From positions 1,302,001 to 1,366,000 of the forward strand of contig NZ_JACHCL010000002.1 of NCBI RefSeq assembly GCF_014200725.1: a DNA stretch of 64,000 nucleotides, written 5' to 3'. Shown here piece after piece: positions 34,517 through 43,992 of the stretch. Both the position numbers and the translations under genes were made by a program. The notes under the pieces were generated by a model. The model did no database searches. It worked only from the letters and a program-made list of their open reading frames with translations, and was not told where the DNA came from. The stretch's first letter is position 1. The number at the start of each line of letters is the position of its first letter. The stretch is from Janthinobacterium silvisoli. Its GTDB lineage: Bacteria; Pseudomonadota; Gammaproteobacteria; Burkholderiales; Burkholderiaceae_D.

Positions 34517-35671
34517 TTAGTTTCCTTTAGCAGCTGCAGGCACGTCGGTGCTGGCCATGGCGGCCGGCGCTGCCTTGACGGGCACCAGATCCACTTTCTG
34601 TCCATCCTTGAAGGTCGAACCTGGCGTGCGCAGCACCTTGTCGCCACTGGCCAGGCCATTGGTCACTTCCCATTGGCCAGTGCGCACGTCGCGCGCACCG
34701 ATGCGCAAGGTAGTCTTGCGCAAAGCCTTGTCCTTGACGGTCCAGGTGTAAGTCTGGTCGCCCGCCTTCACCAGGGCTGACTCCGGTATCATCAGGGCGC
34801 TGACGCTTTCGGCTTCGATGCGGCCTTCCGCATACAGGCCGGCCACGCGCGGCTGTTCCTTGCCCGTGAAATCGACCAGCACGGCAACCTGGCGGGTCAC
34901 GGCATTGGCGGCCGGATCGACACGGCGCACCTTGCCCGTAAAATCCAAGCCAGGATAACCATTGATGCGGAACAAGACGGTCTGCCCCACCTTGACGACG
35001 CCGATCTTGTCGGCCGATACCAGGCCTTCCAGGCGCATGCTGGTAGGATCGATCACCTTGATCAATTCCTTGCCGATTTGCGCCGTATCGCCATTCGATA
35101 CCTTGCGCTCGCTGACGATACCGTCAAACGGCGCGCGCACCAGGGTGCGCTGCAATTGCTGGCGCGCCTGGGCAGCGCGGCTCTTCGCGGCCGACAGGTC
35201 GCTCTGGGCATTGTTGCGGCGAATTTCCGCGTCTTCCTGAGCCTGCGTCGAGGTCATGCCCGAAGCGCGCAGGGTTTTCATGCGCTCGAACATGCGCTGC
35301 GCCTGCTCCAATGTCTGGGTTGCGGCACGGGTCGCTTCATCGGCCGAATTGAGGCTGTCGCGGATGGCCGTCTCGTCCAGGCGCACCAGCACGTCGCCAC
35401 GCTTGACGGCTTCGCCATTTTCCTTCATGACCTGCACCACCACGGCCGACACTTCGGCGCGCAGGTCGGCATTGCGCTCTGGCTGCACGGAACCGGTAAT
35501 CACCGGGCCGGACGAAAGCGCGTTGCTTTGTATGGTCAGCACATCTTCCGGAGAGATCAGCAGGTTGCTGGCAACAGTGGCAGCGTTGCCCTTGCCGGGG
35601 TCTTTGGACTCCTTGCCACAAGCGGTCAAGGCAGCGGCGATTGCCACAACTAACAGGGTTTTGCGCAACAT
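34517..35671 (-). CDS. RND adaptor, lipoprotein, for the second pump
   Basis: The protein has 384 residues from the ATG at 35671 (ribosome site GGAG; the longer frame is rejected). Lipobox ALTACGKES. The HlyD core starts VVVQVMKENGEAVKRGDVLV, then a helical hairpin rich in Ala/Gln, then RAPFDGIVSERKVSNGDTAQ and a beta-barrel. It is lipidated where the adaptor at 28250 is anchored by a helix, so the two systems differ. First gene of a two-gene operon. Confidence 0.92.
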   Translation of the reverse strand: MLRKTLLVVAIAAALTACGKESKDPGKGNAATVASNLLISPEDVLTIQSNALSSGPVITGSVQPERNADLRAEVSAVVVQVMKENGEAVKRGDVLVRLDETAIRDSLNSADEATRAATQTLEQAQRMFERMKTLRASGMTSTQAQEDAEIRRNNAQSDLSAAKSRAAQARQQLQRTLVRAPFDGIVSERKVSNGDTAQIGKELIKVIDPTSMRLEGLVSADKIGVVKVGQTVLFRINGYPGLDFTGKVRRVDPAANAVTRQVAVLVDFTGKEQPRVAGLYAEGRIEAESVSALMIPESALVKAGDQTYTWTVKDKALRKTTLRIGARDVRTGQWEVTNGLASGDKVLRTPGSTFKDGQKVDLVPVKAAPAAMASTDVPAAAKGN

Positions 35672-35864
35672 GGATATTTCTCCGAAATGATAGTACCGCC
35701 TACCTGGCTGACAACTTTTTGAATTGCGGCTGGGCATACGGGCGTTATTTTTATTAAAACTACAAGCCGCAGAGTATCCATGAGTGCCTCTGGCAGTGTC
35801 AATCGGCGGCTTCCTGTAATGCCTGATTCCGGGGATGAAACGTAGTTTTTACGCCCTGAAACGC

Positions 35865-35890
35865 AAAACCCCGCCTTGCGGCGGGGTTTT
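35865..35890. terminator. Bidirectional terminator
   Basis: AAAACCCCGCC-TTGC-GGCGGGGTTTT lies between the DUF212 gene end and the adaptor start. It most likely ends the DUF212 transcript. Confidence 0.9.
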
Positions 35891-35911
35891 CAGATGAGGG
35901 GAAAGTTCTGC

Positions 35912-36337
35912 TTATCGGCCGAACACCGCATTCACCAGGAAGCCGATCGCTACGCCCGTGCACAGGCCGCCGGCAATTTCCACCAGGGTATGGCCCATGC
36001 GTTCGCGCAGCCAGGTGTGCGCAGGGCTGGCCGTTTCCTTGGCCACGCGGTTGATGGCGGCGGCTTGCTTTCCCACGTGCTGGCGCAGGCTGTTGGCGTC
36101 GATGATGACGATGAAGGCCAGCGTGACGGCCACGCCGAAGGCAGGATTGCCTATGCCTTCGCGCAAGGCGATCAGGGTCGCCATGCTCGATACGACGGCG
36201 CTATGGTTGCTGGGAAAGCCGCCATTGCCGACCAGGCCAAACGCCCATTGGCGCGTGCGGGCGCTGTTGATCAGGAATTTGATCGGTCCGACCAGGATCC
36301 AGGTGATCAGGGGAGTGACGAGGTAAGCGATGTCCAT
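35912..36337 (-). CDS. Divergent PAP2 (DUF212) membrane protein
   Basis: The protein has 141 residues from the ATG at 36337 (ribosome site AAGGAAT). Helices: AYLVTPLITWILVGPIKFLI and PAFGVAVTLAFIVIIDANSL. The motif GGFPSNHSAVVSSMATLIAL carries the conserved S-N-H-S of the PAP2 fold, and RQHVGKQAAAIN the R-x-x-x-G-K stretch of DUF212. Members are phosphatase-like, acting on lipid phosphates, but this has not been shown for the divergent class. Single-gene unit with its own terminator. Confidence 0.85.
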   Translation of the reverse strand: MDIAYLVTPLITWILVGPIKFLINSARTRQWAFGLVGNGGFPSNHSAVVSSMATLIALREGIGNPAFGVAVTLAFIVIIDANSLRQHVGKQAAAINRVAKETASPAHTWLRERMGHTLVEIAGGLCTGVAIGFLVNAVFGR

Positions 36338-36430
36338 GCGGTATTCCTTGTGCAATATAAGTAAGAAAAACAATCCGCCATTATCGCAGATCCCCTACCG
36401 CCATAGACAGAAGGCCGTTGGCCACAGCCA

Positions 36431-38065
36431 TCACTGTTTCATCAGCCATAGTTTAAAGTCGGCAACAAAATCACTTTCGCTGACACCAAAGCTAGTCTTA
36501 AACGCCAGCTGATGATTCTGGCCCGCATGGCCGCTCAGGCGGTAATAATTGGCCAGCTCCGAAAAGAAAGACTCGCCGCTGACTGCCTTCAGATACATCA
36601 TCATCAAGGTCGCCATTTCATAATTGCCGCGATGCTCTTTCATCATCTTCAGCCAGTCGGGCCCGGTTCCTGCATTGACCAGGTCTTCCGGCGTCAAGCC
36701 CGTCCTATTGCCTGTCCGCCACCATTTAAGGGAAGTCTGGCGCCAGGCATAAGCGCGCTCCGGCTCGCTGCCATCGAACAGCATCTGTTCCGAAAACAGG
36801 TATTCGATCAGCTTGGCCGGCCCTTCCATCATCCAGTGCGGCGGGCGAAAGGCTGACTTGCCTTCGGCCAGCTGGTACTGGATCTGGTGTGTCAACTCGT
36901 GCATGGTGGTGCGCACGGCCCGCTCATTGAGTTTATTCAGATTGCCCTTGCTATCGAACTTGATGGCGATCTGCCCGCGCCGGTTCGACATGCCACCGCT
37001 CACTTCGCTCTCCACTTCGGCAACCTCAGCCTTGGTGTGCATATCCTGCGCCAGCACCTGCTGATAGTCTTGCGGGCCTGCGGCCAGATAGACCGTAACG
37101 TCATGCTCAAGCTGGACATGCCACAAATCGTGCACCAGCTCATCGAAGCGCAGCGTAGCCTGGCGCACCAGTGGCAAGGAATTTTGCTCGATGCTGGCGG
37201 CAAAAGCGTCCTGGACATAACCGCCCATGCGCACATGGATGTGCGGGCTGACATCGCCCACAGCCTGGGCATAACCTGGCTGCAGCGCACGCGTATCCCG
37301 TTGGCGTTGTTCCAGGCCAGCCAATTCGTGTTCGCTGATGCCAAAGCAGTTGCTGAATGCGGCCGGCTGATTAAAATCGCTGCGCGCGCTGGCCAGCAGA
37401 TAAGACTTCACTGCCTGGTGAAAGCCATCCCCCAGGCGCTGGCGCAAGATGGCCATGGCGATCCGGCTTTTGGGCGAAGGACGGGCCACTACGCGGGCCA
37501 TGCTGCCGGCAGGCGCCGGCTGGTGCTGCGCCACCTTGCCCATATCCCAGACGGGAATCTCGGCTTCCAGTTCCGGCGCCGGCGGCAAATGCAAGGCGCA
37601 CAGCGCATCCTGGGCCAGGGTATCGGCCAGCGCCGACAATAACCAAGGCGGCAAGCGATCCAGATTGCCTGCGCTCAAACGCTCGAAGGCCTGGTACATC
37701 AGCACCCGCGATGGATACAACAAGGCACGTTCACGCAGTTCCGCTTCGCTCAAGCCCGCTTCAAGCACGATGCGCGCAGCGGGCGCATCGACCCTGTCGG
37801 TGGGCGAAGCGGCGATCACCCACTGCCGCAGCGGGCCCGGATCAATCTCATAGTGATCGCGCAATAATGCGGATGCCGAAGCCAGGACTGCCTGGGTACG
37901 CGAAGGCCAGTCGCGCGCGACTGCCTGCGACCAGCGGTCCTGGCCCGCCACCACCTGTACTGTAGTCATGGGGGCTGCCATTAATGGCGCAGACAAGGCA
38001 AGCAGGGACAGCAAGGGAAACACATAGCTGGCGCAGCGCGTCGGTGCAGAAAAGAAAGGGAACAT
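36431..38065 (-). CDS. Periplasmic metallopeptidase-like protein (peptidase MA type)
   Basis: The protein has 544 residues with signal peptide (FPLLSLLALSAPLMA). The zinc motif HELTH is at residues 389-393, with the likely third ligand E414 in PPHWMMEGPAKLIEYLF. This is the gluzincin pattern of the peptidase-MA-like group. The N-terminal 370 residues show no motif I can name. Proteolysis is inferred from the motif alone. The gene stands alone and is divergent from the Ter locus; a 300-bp gap separates them. Confidence 0.75.
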   Translation of the reverse strand: MFPFFSAPTRCASYVFPLLSLLALSAPLMAAPMTTVQVVAGQDRWSQAVARDWPSRTQAVLASASALLRDHYEIDPGPLRQWVIAASPTDRVDAPAARIVLEAGLSEAELRERALLYPSRVLMYQAFERLSAGNLDRLPPWLLSALADTLAQDALCALHLPPAPELEAEIPVWDMGKVAQHQPAPAGSMARVVARPSPKSRIAMAILRQRLGDGFHQAVKSYLLASARSDFNQPAAFSNCFGISEHELAGLEQRQRDTRALQPGYAQAVGDVSPHIHVRMGGYVQDAFAASIEQNSLPLVRQATLRFDELVHDLWHVQLEHDVTVYLAAGPQDYQQVLAQDMHTKAEVAEVESEVSGGMSNRRGQIAIKFDSKGNLNKLNERAVRTTMHELTHQIQYQLAEGKSAFRPPHWMMEGPAKLIEYLFSEQMLFDGSEPERAYAWRQTSLKWWRTGNRTGLTPEDLVNAGTGPDWLKMMKEHRGNYEMATLMMMYLKAVSGESFFSELANYYRLSGHAGQNHQLAFKTSFGVSESDFVADFKLWLMKQ

Positions 38066-38366
38066 GGAATGATGGCTATGTTTTTAGTGTAAAGGTCCCG
38101 GGGCGGGATCAGCGTCTCGTTATTGACCAGATATCACAATACAGGAGTAACCGCGCGCATATTCTACGCGAGGGTCTTCATGCTGCAAGTCCTGTCATCT
38201 TCTTTTACAAACACACGCGTCCACCCAACAATTCGCCAATGGCGAGTTAACTAATATAAAATCCCCCGCGTTATAGACAACAATTCCAATGTATTAATGC
38301 GGCTATCGCTATCCATAGGGCCGATAGCGCATTCATAAGAACAATTTCTTTCAACGGGGTTAATCC
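38066..38366. other. Divergent promoter region
   Basis: About 300 bp between the peptidase-like gene and the DUF475 gene, visibly AT-richer. An imperfect repeat GCTATCG...CGATAGC lies at about 38303-38331 before the DUF475 start. No ORF is seen, so it is expected to hold the promoter of the Ter locus. Confidence 0.45.
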
Positions 38367-39452
38367 ATGCAGCATTTCAGGCTTTCCTTTATCGTCACCT
38401 TCCTCCTGATGGCCGTCGCCGGCTGGTGGGGTTATAGCCATGGCGGTGTGCCTGGCTTGCTGCAAGCGCTGTGGATCACGGGCGTGCTGGGCATCATGGA
38501 AGTATCGCTGTCATTCGACAATGCCGTGGTAAATGCCTCGGTGCTGCGCCACTGGAATGAATTCTGGCAAAAGCTGTTCCTCACGGTCGGTATCCTGGTG
38601 GCCGTGTTCGGCATGCGCCTGCTGTTCCCGCTGGTAATCGTGTCGGTCGCCACCGGCGAAGGCTTGCTTGCCGTATGGACCATGGCCACCACCACGCCCG
38701 ACATCTATGCGCAGCACCTGACCAACAACCACGCACAAGTCGCAGCCTTCGGCGGCGCTTTCCTGCTGCTGGTATTTCTGAACTTCCTGTTCGATGATGA
38801 AAAAGAACTGCACTGGCTGGGCTGGGCCGAGGAAAAAGTCAACGCCCTGGGCACCGAAAGCCTGGCCGTGCTGATCACCATGGGCGCCGTCGCCGCCTGC
38901 GTTTCCATGGGGCCAGAGGCTCAAAAGTACAGCGTGCTGGCTTCGGGCTTGGTCGGCATCGCCGTATATATCGGCGTGAACTGGATCAGCGGCCTGCTGG
39001 AAGAAAATGAACCGGATTTGCAAGATGAAGACGACGAAGAAAATGCAGCACCTGCCAAAAGCGGCAATGGCGATTTGATCAAGACAGTGGCGCGCGGCAG
39101 CATCGGCGGCTTCCTCTACCTGGAAGTGCTGGACGCCTCCTTCAGCTTCGACGGCGTGATCGGCGCGTTTGCCATTACCAATGATGTCGTCATCATCATG
39201 CTGGGCCTGGCCATCGGCGCCATGTTCGTGCGTTCGATGACAGTTTTCCTGGTACATAAAGGCACGCTGGACGAATTCGTCTACCTGGAACATGGCGCCC
39301 ATTACGCGATCGGCATACTCGCGTTGATCATGTTCGCCTCCGTCAAGTACCATATACCGGAATGGTTCACGGGCCTGTCCGGTGTGGCCTTCATCCTGGT
39401 GTCGCTGTGGTCTTCACTGCGCCATCGAAAACAACAGGCTGCATTAGCTTGA
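38367..39452 (+). CDS. DUF475 integral membrane protein (TerC-like)
   Basis: The protein has 361 residues, about nine helices. It starts FRLSFIVTFLLMAVAGWWGY. The motif GIMEVSLSFDNAVVNASVLR recalls the TerC S-F-D-N-A signature, and a second copy (VLDASFSFDGVIGAFAITND) repeats it in the other half. An acidic loop (EENEPDLQDEDDEENAAP) could hold divalent metals. DUF475 and TerC proteins are thought to handle metal ions with TerD-type proteins. It opens the Ter locus, and TerD follows at 112 bp. Confidence 0.88.
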   Translation: MQHFRLSFIVTFLLMAVAGWWGYSHGGVPGLLQALWITGVLGIMEVSLSFDNAVVNASVLRHWNEFWQKLFLTVGILVAVFGMRLLFPLVIVSVATGEGLLAVWTMATTTPDIYAQHLTNNHAQVAAFGGAFLLLVFLNFLFDDEKELHWLGWAEEKVNALGTESLAVLITMGAVAACVSMGPEAQKYSVLASGLVGIAVYIGVNWISGLLEENEPDLQDEDDEENAAPAKSGNGDLIKTVARGSIGGFLYLEVLDASFSFDGVIGAFAITNDVVIIMLGLAIGAMFVRSMTVFLVHKGTLDEFVYLEHGAHYAIGILALIMFASVKYHIPEWFTGLSGVAFILVSLWSSLRHRKQQAALA

Positions 39453-39563
39453 AATCGGGGCAACTGTCCCCATGTAGGAAAGTAATGGCTGGAGTAATAA
39501 AAACACTCCGCCATGCTGGTAAAGAAACACCACTTTTAAGTCTTAACTAAAAAGGAGCACGAC

Positions 39564-40139
39564 ATGGCAATCAGTTTGCAAAAAGGCGGCAACGTCAACC
39601 TGAGCAAGGAAGCACCGAATCTGCGCAAGATCATCATCGGCCTGGGCTGGGATCCGCGTTCGACCGACGGCGCCACCTTCGACCTTGACGGCAGCGCCTT
39701 CCTCCTGAAAAGCGACGGCAAGGTCCGTGGCGACTCCGACTTCATCTTCTACAACAACCTGAAATCGACCGACGGTTCCATCGTCCACACGGGCGACAAC
39801 CAGACCGGCGAAGGCGAAGGCGACGATGAGCGTATCGAAATCGACCTGTCGCGCGTGCCAGCCGACATCGACCGCATCAGCATCACCGTCACCATCCACG
39901 ACGCCGACGCGCGCCGCCAGAATTTCGGCATGGTCTCGAAGGCCTACATCCGCTGCCTGAACGCGGAAGGCGAACGCGAGATCGCCCGCTACGACCTGTC
40001 CGAAGACAGCTCGACCGAAACGGCGATGATCTTTGGCGAAATCTACCGCTACAGCGGCGAATGGAAATTCAAGGCGATCGGCCAGGGTTTCAACGGCGGC
40101 CTGGGCCCCCTCGCCCGCTCGTTTGGCGTGAATGCTTAA
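39564..40139 (+). CDS. terD: TerD-family calcium-binding stress protein
   Basis: The protein has 191 residues. It starts [20 protein letters not shown], the TerD N-terminus. [20 protein letters not shown] holds the D-x-D-G Ca-binding loop, and the C-terminal [20 protein letters not shown] is the family's hallmark block. TerD proteins protect against tellurite, oxidants, phage and pore-forming colicins; the mechanism is not settled. Ribosome site AAGGAG. A hairpin follows it before the next gene, so it may also be made alone. Confidence 0.95.
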   Translation: MAISLQKGGNVNLSKEAPNLRKIIIGLGWDPRSTDGATFDLDGSAFLLKSDGKVRGDSDFIFYNNLKSTDGSIVHTGDNQTGEGEGDDERIEIDLSRVPADIDRISITVTIHDADARRQNFGMVSKAYIRCLNAEGEREIARYDLSEDSSTETAMIFGEIYRYSGEWKFKAIGQGFNGGLGPLARSFGVNA

Positions 40140-40232
40140 AAGTCACGCTCATTAAACCTACTGCGCTACTCAACCCGACATTGAGCTTGCTCGCTACGGT
40201 TTTCTGAGGTGACTTGCGCTAGTATCTATACC

Positions 40233-40265
40233 GCCGCCTGCACAGAGTTCAGGCGGCTTTTTTTT
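40233..40265 (+). terminator. Hairpin and T-run just before the AIM24-like gene
   Basis: GCCGCCTG-N9-CAGGCGGC followed by eight T, ending directly at the GGAG ribosome site and 10 bp before the ATG at 40276. It can end the TerD transcript or act as an attenuator. Confidence 0.85.
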
Positions 40266-40275
40266 GGAGATTACC

Positions 40276-40986
40276 ATGCCAGTATTTAGTGTCACGGGTG
40301 ACGTCGATCCCTTTTTGCACGTCAGCCTGAAACAGGGCGAGACCATTTATTGCGAATCGGATGCGATGGTGATGATGGAAACGGCGCTTGACCTGAAGGG
40401 CAAGATGACCGGTGGCCTGGGCAGCGCCATCATGCGCCGCTTTGCCAATGGCGAATCGTTCTTCCAGCAGCATATCGAAGCGGTGCGCGGCAACGGCGAT
40501 TGCCTGCTCTCGCCTACCCTGCCCGGCGCCATCGAAGTGGTCGACGTGGGCGCGCGCCAGTATCTGCTCAATGATGGCGCGTTTGTCGCCGCCACTTCGG
40601 GCACGGAAATGAAGGTGCGCACGCAAAGCCTGGGCAATGCTTTGTTCGCCCAATCGGGCGGCTTCTTCGTGATGGAAACCTCGGGCACGGGCCAGGTCGT
40701 GGTATCGGGCTTCGGCTCCATGTTCCAGCTCGACGTCGAGCCGGGCAAGGATGTCGTGATCGACAATTCCCACGTGGTGTGCTGGGACAGCACCCTGAAA
40801 TATGAAGTTTCCGTCACCACCAGCGGCTCGGGCGGCATCGGCGGCTTCCTCGGCAATATCGTCAACAGCGTGACCAGCGGCGAAGGCATCGTGCTGCGCT
40901 TTTCCGGCTCGGGCAAAGTCTACGTCTGCTCGCGCAACCGCGACGCCTTTTTGAAATGGACGGCGTCGGGCGGCAAAGCCAGCTAA
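40276..40986 (+). CDS. AIM24/TIGR00266-like protein
   Basis: The protein has 236 residues from the ATG at 40276 (ribosome site GGAG). The beta-rich fold is recognised by FLHVSLKQGETIYCESDAMV, then MMETALDLKGKMTGGLGSAI and GESFFQQHIEA, and GKVYVCSRNRDAFLKWTASG at the end. Members of this family accompany Ter genes and are predicted to form membrane- or Ca-linked assemblies. Role not proven. It is surrounded by two hairpins, one on each side. Confidence 0.8.
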   Translation: MPVFSVTGDVDPFLHVSLKQGETIYCESDAMVMMETALDLKGKMTGGLGSAIMRRFANGESFFQQHIEAVRGNGDCLLSPTLPGAIEVVDVGARQYLLNDGAFVAATSGTEMKVRTQSLGNALFAQSGGFFVMETSGTGQVVVSGFGSMFQLDVEPGKDVVIDNSHVVCWDSTLKYEVSVTTSGSGGIGGFLGNIVNSVTSGEGIVLRFSGSGKVYVCSRNRDAFLKWTASGGKAS

Positions 40987-41016
40987 ACCTGCCACCGCTG
41001 CGATCACCTCCTCCTT

Positions 41017-41053
41017 CCGCGCACAGACATGCTGTGCGCGGCTTTTCTCTTTT
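41017..41053 (+). terminator. Hairpin and T-rich run before the ATP-grasp gene
   Basis: CCGCGCACAG-ACATG-CTGTGCGCGG, a perfect 10-bp stem, followed by CTTTTCTCTTTT and ending about 18 bp before the ATG at 41071. Confidence 0.85.
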
Positions 41054-41070
41054 CACCCGGTTTCCCGTAC

Positions 41071-42108
41071 ATGCACAGAGTCTGGTTCAACAAAACGTTT
41101 TCCTCGGTCGCCACGGCCATGCGGCTGATACGCGAGGCTGACCTGCTTGCGACGAATGGCAAGCCCCGCTATCACCTCGTTTGCAGCAATACCAATGCGC
41201 ATGCAGCCGCCTTCCTGGAAGCCCACGAATACGCCGTCGAACCAGCCGGCCTGACGGGTGTAGCCTATGTGGAATGGTGTCTGGACTTTTGCCGCACGCG
41301 CGAGATCACGATTTTCTGGCCTGGCAAGGAAGCGGGACGCATCGCCAGCGCCAGCGCGCGCTTTGCCGCGATCGGCGTGCGTCTGCTCAGCGTCGCCAGC
41401 GAAGAAGTGCTGGCCCTGATGCATGACAAGGCACGCTTTTGCGACGGCCTCGATTTACCGATGGCGCGCCCGGCCGACTACCGCGCCGTGAACACCATCG
41501 CCGAATACGACGCCGCCTACGCCGAGCTGCGCCCGCTGCACCGCACCCTGTGCATCAAGCCATCCGAATCCGTGTATGGCCTGGGTTTTGCCGTGCTCGA
41601 TGAAGTACGCTCCAGCGCCCAGCTGCTGCTGGCTGGCGCCGCCTACCAGATCAATGCGCAAGAACTGCGCAGCGGCCTGGCGCAAATGCAAACCTTCAAA
41701 ACCTTGCTGCTGATGGAATACCTTGACGGCCATGAATACAGTGCCGACTGCGTGGCCGATCAGGGCCGCCTGGTATGCGCCATCCCGCGCAAGAAACTGC
41801 ATGCGGCAGGCAGTGGCCAGCTGATAGAACTGCGGAAAGATTTGCTGGCAGCCTGTACAAAACTGGCGCGCGACTATCAGCTGAACGGCGTGTTCAATAT
41901 CCAGTTCCGCGAGGGGGCAAACGGCCTGGCGCTGCTGGAAATCAATCCGCGCATGTCGGGCGGCATCGGCATGGCTTGCGCCGCCGGCCCCAACCTGCCC
42001 TACCTGGCGCTGGCCGGTTTCGACCAGGGCTATGACAAGCTCACCGTGCCGCCCGTGCGCGAGGGCATGCGCGTGGCCGAGACGGCGCACGCCGTGGAGC
42101 TGCCATGA
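41071..42108 (+). CDS. ATP-grasp enzyme of the Ter biosynthetic module
   Basis: The protein has 345 residues from the ATG at 41071; the longer frame's 14 residues look like leader. The ATP-grasp fold is seen in LLLMEYLDGHEYSADCVADQ and the metal-binding end NIQFREGANGLALLEINPRM-SGG. The N-terminal part is Rossmann-like. ATP-grasp enzymes join a carboxylate to an amine through an acyl-phosphate. In Ter loci, this member is one of a set with phosphoribosyltransferases, a HAD phosphatase and an HpcH aldolase, proposed to make a nucleoside-like metabolite. The substrate is unknown. Confidence 0.87.
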   Translation: MHRVWFNKTFSSVATAMRLIREADLLATNGKPRYHLVCSNTNAHAAAFLEAHEYAVEPAGLTGVAYVEWCLDFCRTREITIFWPGKEAGRIASASARFAAIGVRLLSVASEEVLALMHDKARFCDGLDLPMARPADYRAVNTIAEYDAAYAELRPLHRTLCIKPSESVYGLGFAVLDEVRSSAQLLLAGAAYQINAQELRSGLAQMQTFKTLLLMEYLDGHEYSADCVADQGRLVCAIPRKKLHAAGSGQLIELRKDLLAACTKLARDYQLNGVFNIQFREGANGLALLEINPRMSGGIGMACAAGPNLPYLALAGFDQGYDKLTVPPVREGMRVAETAHAVELP

Positions 42109-43262
42109 ATATCGTCAAAAAACAGATGCCCACGGGCGAACTGACCTTGAAAGTGGACGATGCGCGCTTTCCGCTGGACTGGCTGGTCGGCTTTGCCGCG
42201 CGCGCCAACGCCAAGCGCGGTTTCCTGTTTCTGTCCAAGGTGCTGGGCAAACACTGGCCCGTCACGCCACGCGCCATGGAAGCCATCCACGACGACCTGG
42301 CGGCGCAGATTCCACCGAGCCTGCCGGGCCCCGTGGTCTTTATCGCCATGGCCGAAACGGCCGTGGGCCTGGGCCAGGGCGTGTTCGAAGCGTGGTTGCG
42401 CGCTAACCCCACGGGTAAGGCCTTGTTTTTGCACAGCTCGCGCTATCGGGTCGGCAGCGTACCCTTCTTTGAATTCGAGGAATCGCACAGCCACGCGCCG
42501 CGCCAGTTCCTGCACCTGTCGGACGCCGCCAGCCTGCTGTTTTCCACCGCGCGCAGCCTGGTGCTGATCGACGATGAAGCATCGACCGGCAACACCTTCG
42601 CCAACCTGGTGACAGTGTGCCGCGCGCGCTATCCGCAACTGGAAAAACTGCACCTGGGCGTGATCACCAATTTCATGGGCAAGGATGCCAACGCGGGACT
42701 GAGCGAACGCTTCGGCCTGCCCACCAGCATAGGCGCCGCCTTGTCGGGCCAGTATGCGTTCCAGGTGGGCGCCGTGCCTGCGCCATCGGCCGCACCGGCG
42801 CAACGCTTCGAAGCGGAACAGGAACGGGGCGCCAGCCCTGCCTTTGGACGCATCGGCGTGGGCCGCGCCTTGACACCGCCACAGGGCCTGGCCGTGCAAC
42901 TGGCGCAGGAAATCGCCACCGGCGACACGGTACTGGTGCTGGGCACGGGCGAATTCATGCACCCCTCGTTCTTGCTGGCGCGCGAACTCGAAGCGCTGGG
43001 CAAGAGCGTGGTGGTGCAATCGACCACGCGCTCCCCTATTTTGTCGTGGGGTTCCGTCGGCTATATCGTATCGTGCGACGACAATTACGGCGAAGGCATC
43101 GCCAACTATCTGTACAACGTCGCACCGGGCCAGTACCAGCACGTCTTGATCTGCCATGAAACGCCGGCCAGCCCGGCCCTCATGCAACTCGCCGGCCAAT
43201 TGAACGGCCGCCTGTTCCACTTTCAGTCAGAGACCAAAATTGAAGAAATTCCTGTTTGTTGA
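42105..43262 (+). CDS. Phosphoribosyltransferase-TRSP protein of the Ter module
   Basis: The protein has 385 residues, starting with a 4-bp overlap of the ATP-grasp stop. Residues about 100-200 form the phosphoribosyltransferase core: LVLIDDEASTGNTFANLVTV carries the PRPP-binding loop (hydrophobics, D-D, then T-G). The C-terminal ~130 residues (VLVLGTGEFMHPSFLLAREL, then VVQSTTRSPILSWGSVGYIV) are the TRSP domain that follows it in Ter-linked enzymes. It likely attaches or removes a phosphoribosyl group. Confidence 0.85.
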   Translation: MNIVKKQMPTGELTLKVDDARFPLDWLVGFAARANAKRGFLFLSKVLGKHWPVTPRAMEAIHDDLAAQIPPSLPGPVVFIAMAETAVGLGQGVFEAWLRANPTGKALFLHSSRYRVGSVPFFEFEESHSHAPRQFLHLSDAASLLFSTARSLVLIDDEASTGNTFANLVTVCRARYPQLEKLHLGVITNFMGKDANAGLSERFGLPTSIGAALSGQYAFQVGAVPAPSAAPAQRFEAEQERGASPAFGRIGVGRALTPPQGLAVQLAQEIATGDTVLVLGTGEFMHPSFLLARELEALGKSVVVQSTTRSPILSWGSVGYIVSCDDNYGEGIANYLYNVAPGQYQHVLICHETPASPALMQLAGQLNGRLFHFQSETKIEEIPVC

Positions 43263-43992
43263 CCTGGACGATACCCTGTTCCAGACGCCAAAAAAATGCG
43301 TGGGTGAAGTCGATTTGCAGCCGGCTGCCTACCTGAAAAACGGCGATGCCTGCTCGTTTACCACAGCGCGCCAGCGCGCCTTCTTTGAATTTGCCCAAAG
43401 CGGCATGACCCTGATCCCCGCCACGGCACGCAATGGCGACGCGTTTCGCCGGGTCGACCTGCCATTCACCAGCTACAGCGTGCTCGATTACGGCGGCATC
43501 GTGCTGCAGCCGGGTGGCGCGCTCGATGCGGGCTGGCTGGCACTGATGCAGGAAGACATGCAGACGGCCTTGCCGGGCCTGACAGAGGCCATGCGCATCA
43601 TCGACGACTTCCAGGCCAAGGCAGGGTTGCCTTCGCGCGCACGTCTGATCGAAGACTATGGCACACCGTTCTACATCGTCGTCAAGGACCACGAGGCGCG
43701 TGGCGAACGGCTGGCCGAAATTGAACAGCAAGTGCTGCAGGAGTGGATCGCCACAGATGGCAAGGATTACTTTATCCACCGTAACGGCAACAACCTGGCC
43801 GTGCTGCCCAAAACTCTAAACAAGGCGCGCGCCGTCGCTTACCTGCGGGCAGAACTGGAAGCAGAACACGGTCCCATTTTGAGCTTTGGCATGGGCGACA
43901 GCCGCTCGGACGCCCGCTTCATGGCCGAATGCGATTACGCCATCGTTCCCAATGGCACGCAGCTGGCTGCACTCACGGTGGCGGCGCTATGA
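43240..43992 (+). CDS. HAD-family phosphatase of the Ter module
   Basis: The protein has 250 residues. The start is a TTG at 43240, 23 bp inside the upstream gene. The first motif FLFVDLDDTLFQTP carries the catalytic D-x-D. The last motif LSFGMGDSRSDARFMAECDY carries G-D-S-x-x-D. These are intact HAD hydrolase motifs, so phosphatase activity on a phosphorylated sugar or nucleotide-like intermediate is likely. It ends in a 4-bp overlap with the next gene. Confidence 0.87.
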   Translation: MKKFLFVDLDDTLFQTPKKCVGEVDLQPAAYLKNGDACSFTTARQRAFFEFAQSGMTLIPATARNGDAFRRVDLPFTSYSVLDYGGIVLQPGGALDAGWLALMQEDMQTALPGLTEAMRIIDDFQAKAGLPSRARLIEDYGTPFYIVVKDHEARGERLAEIEQQVLQEWIATDGKDYFIHRNGNNLAVLPKTLNKARAVAYLRAELEAEHGPILSFGMGDSRSDARFMAECDYAIVPNGTQLAALTVAAL

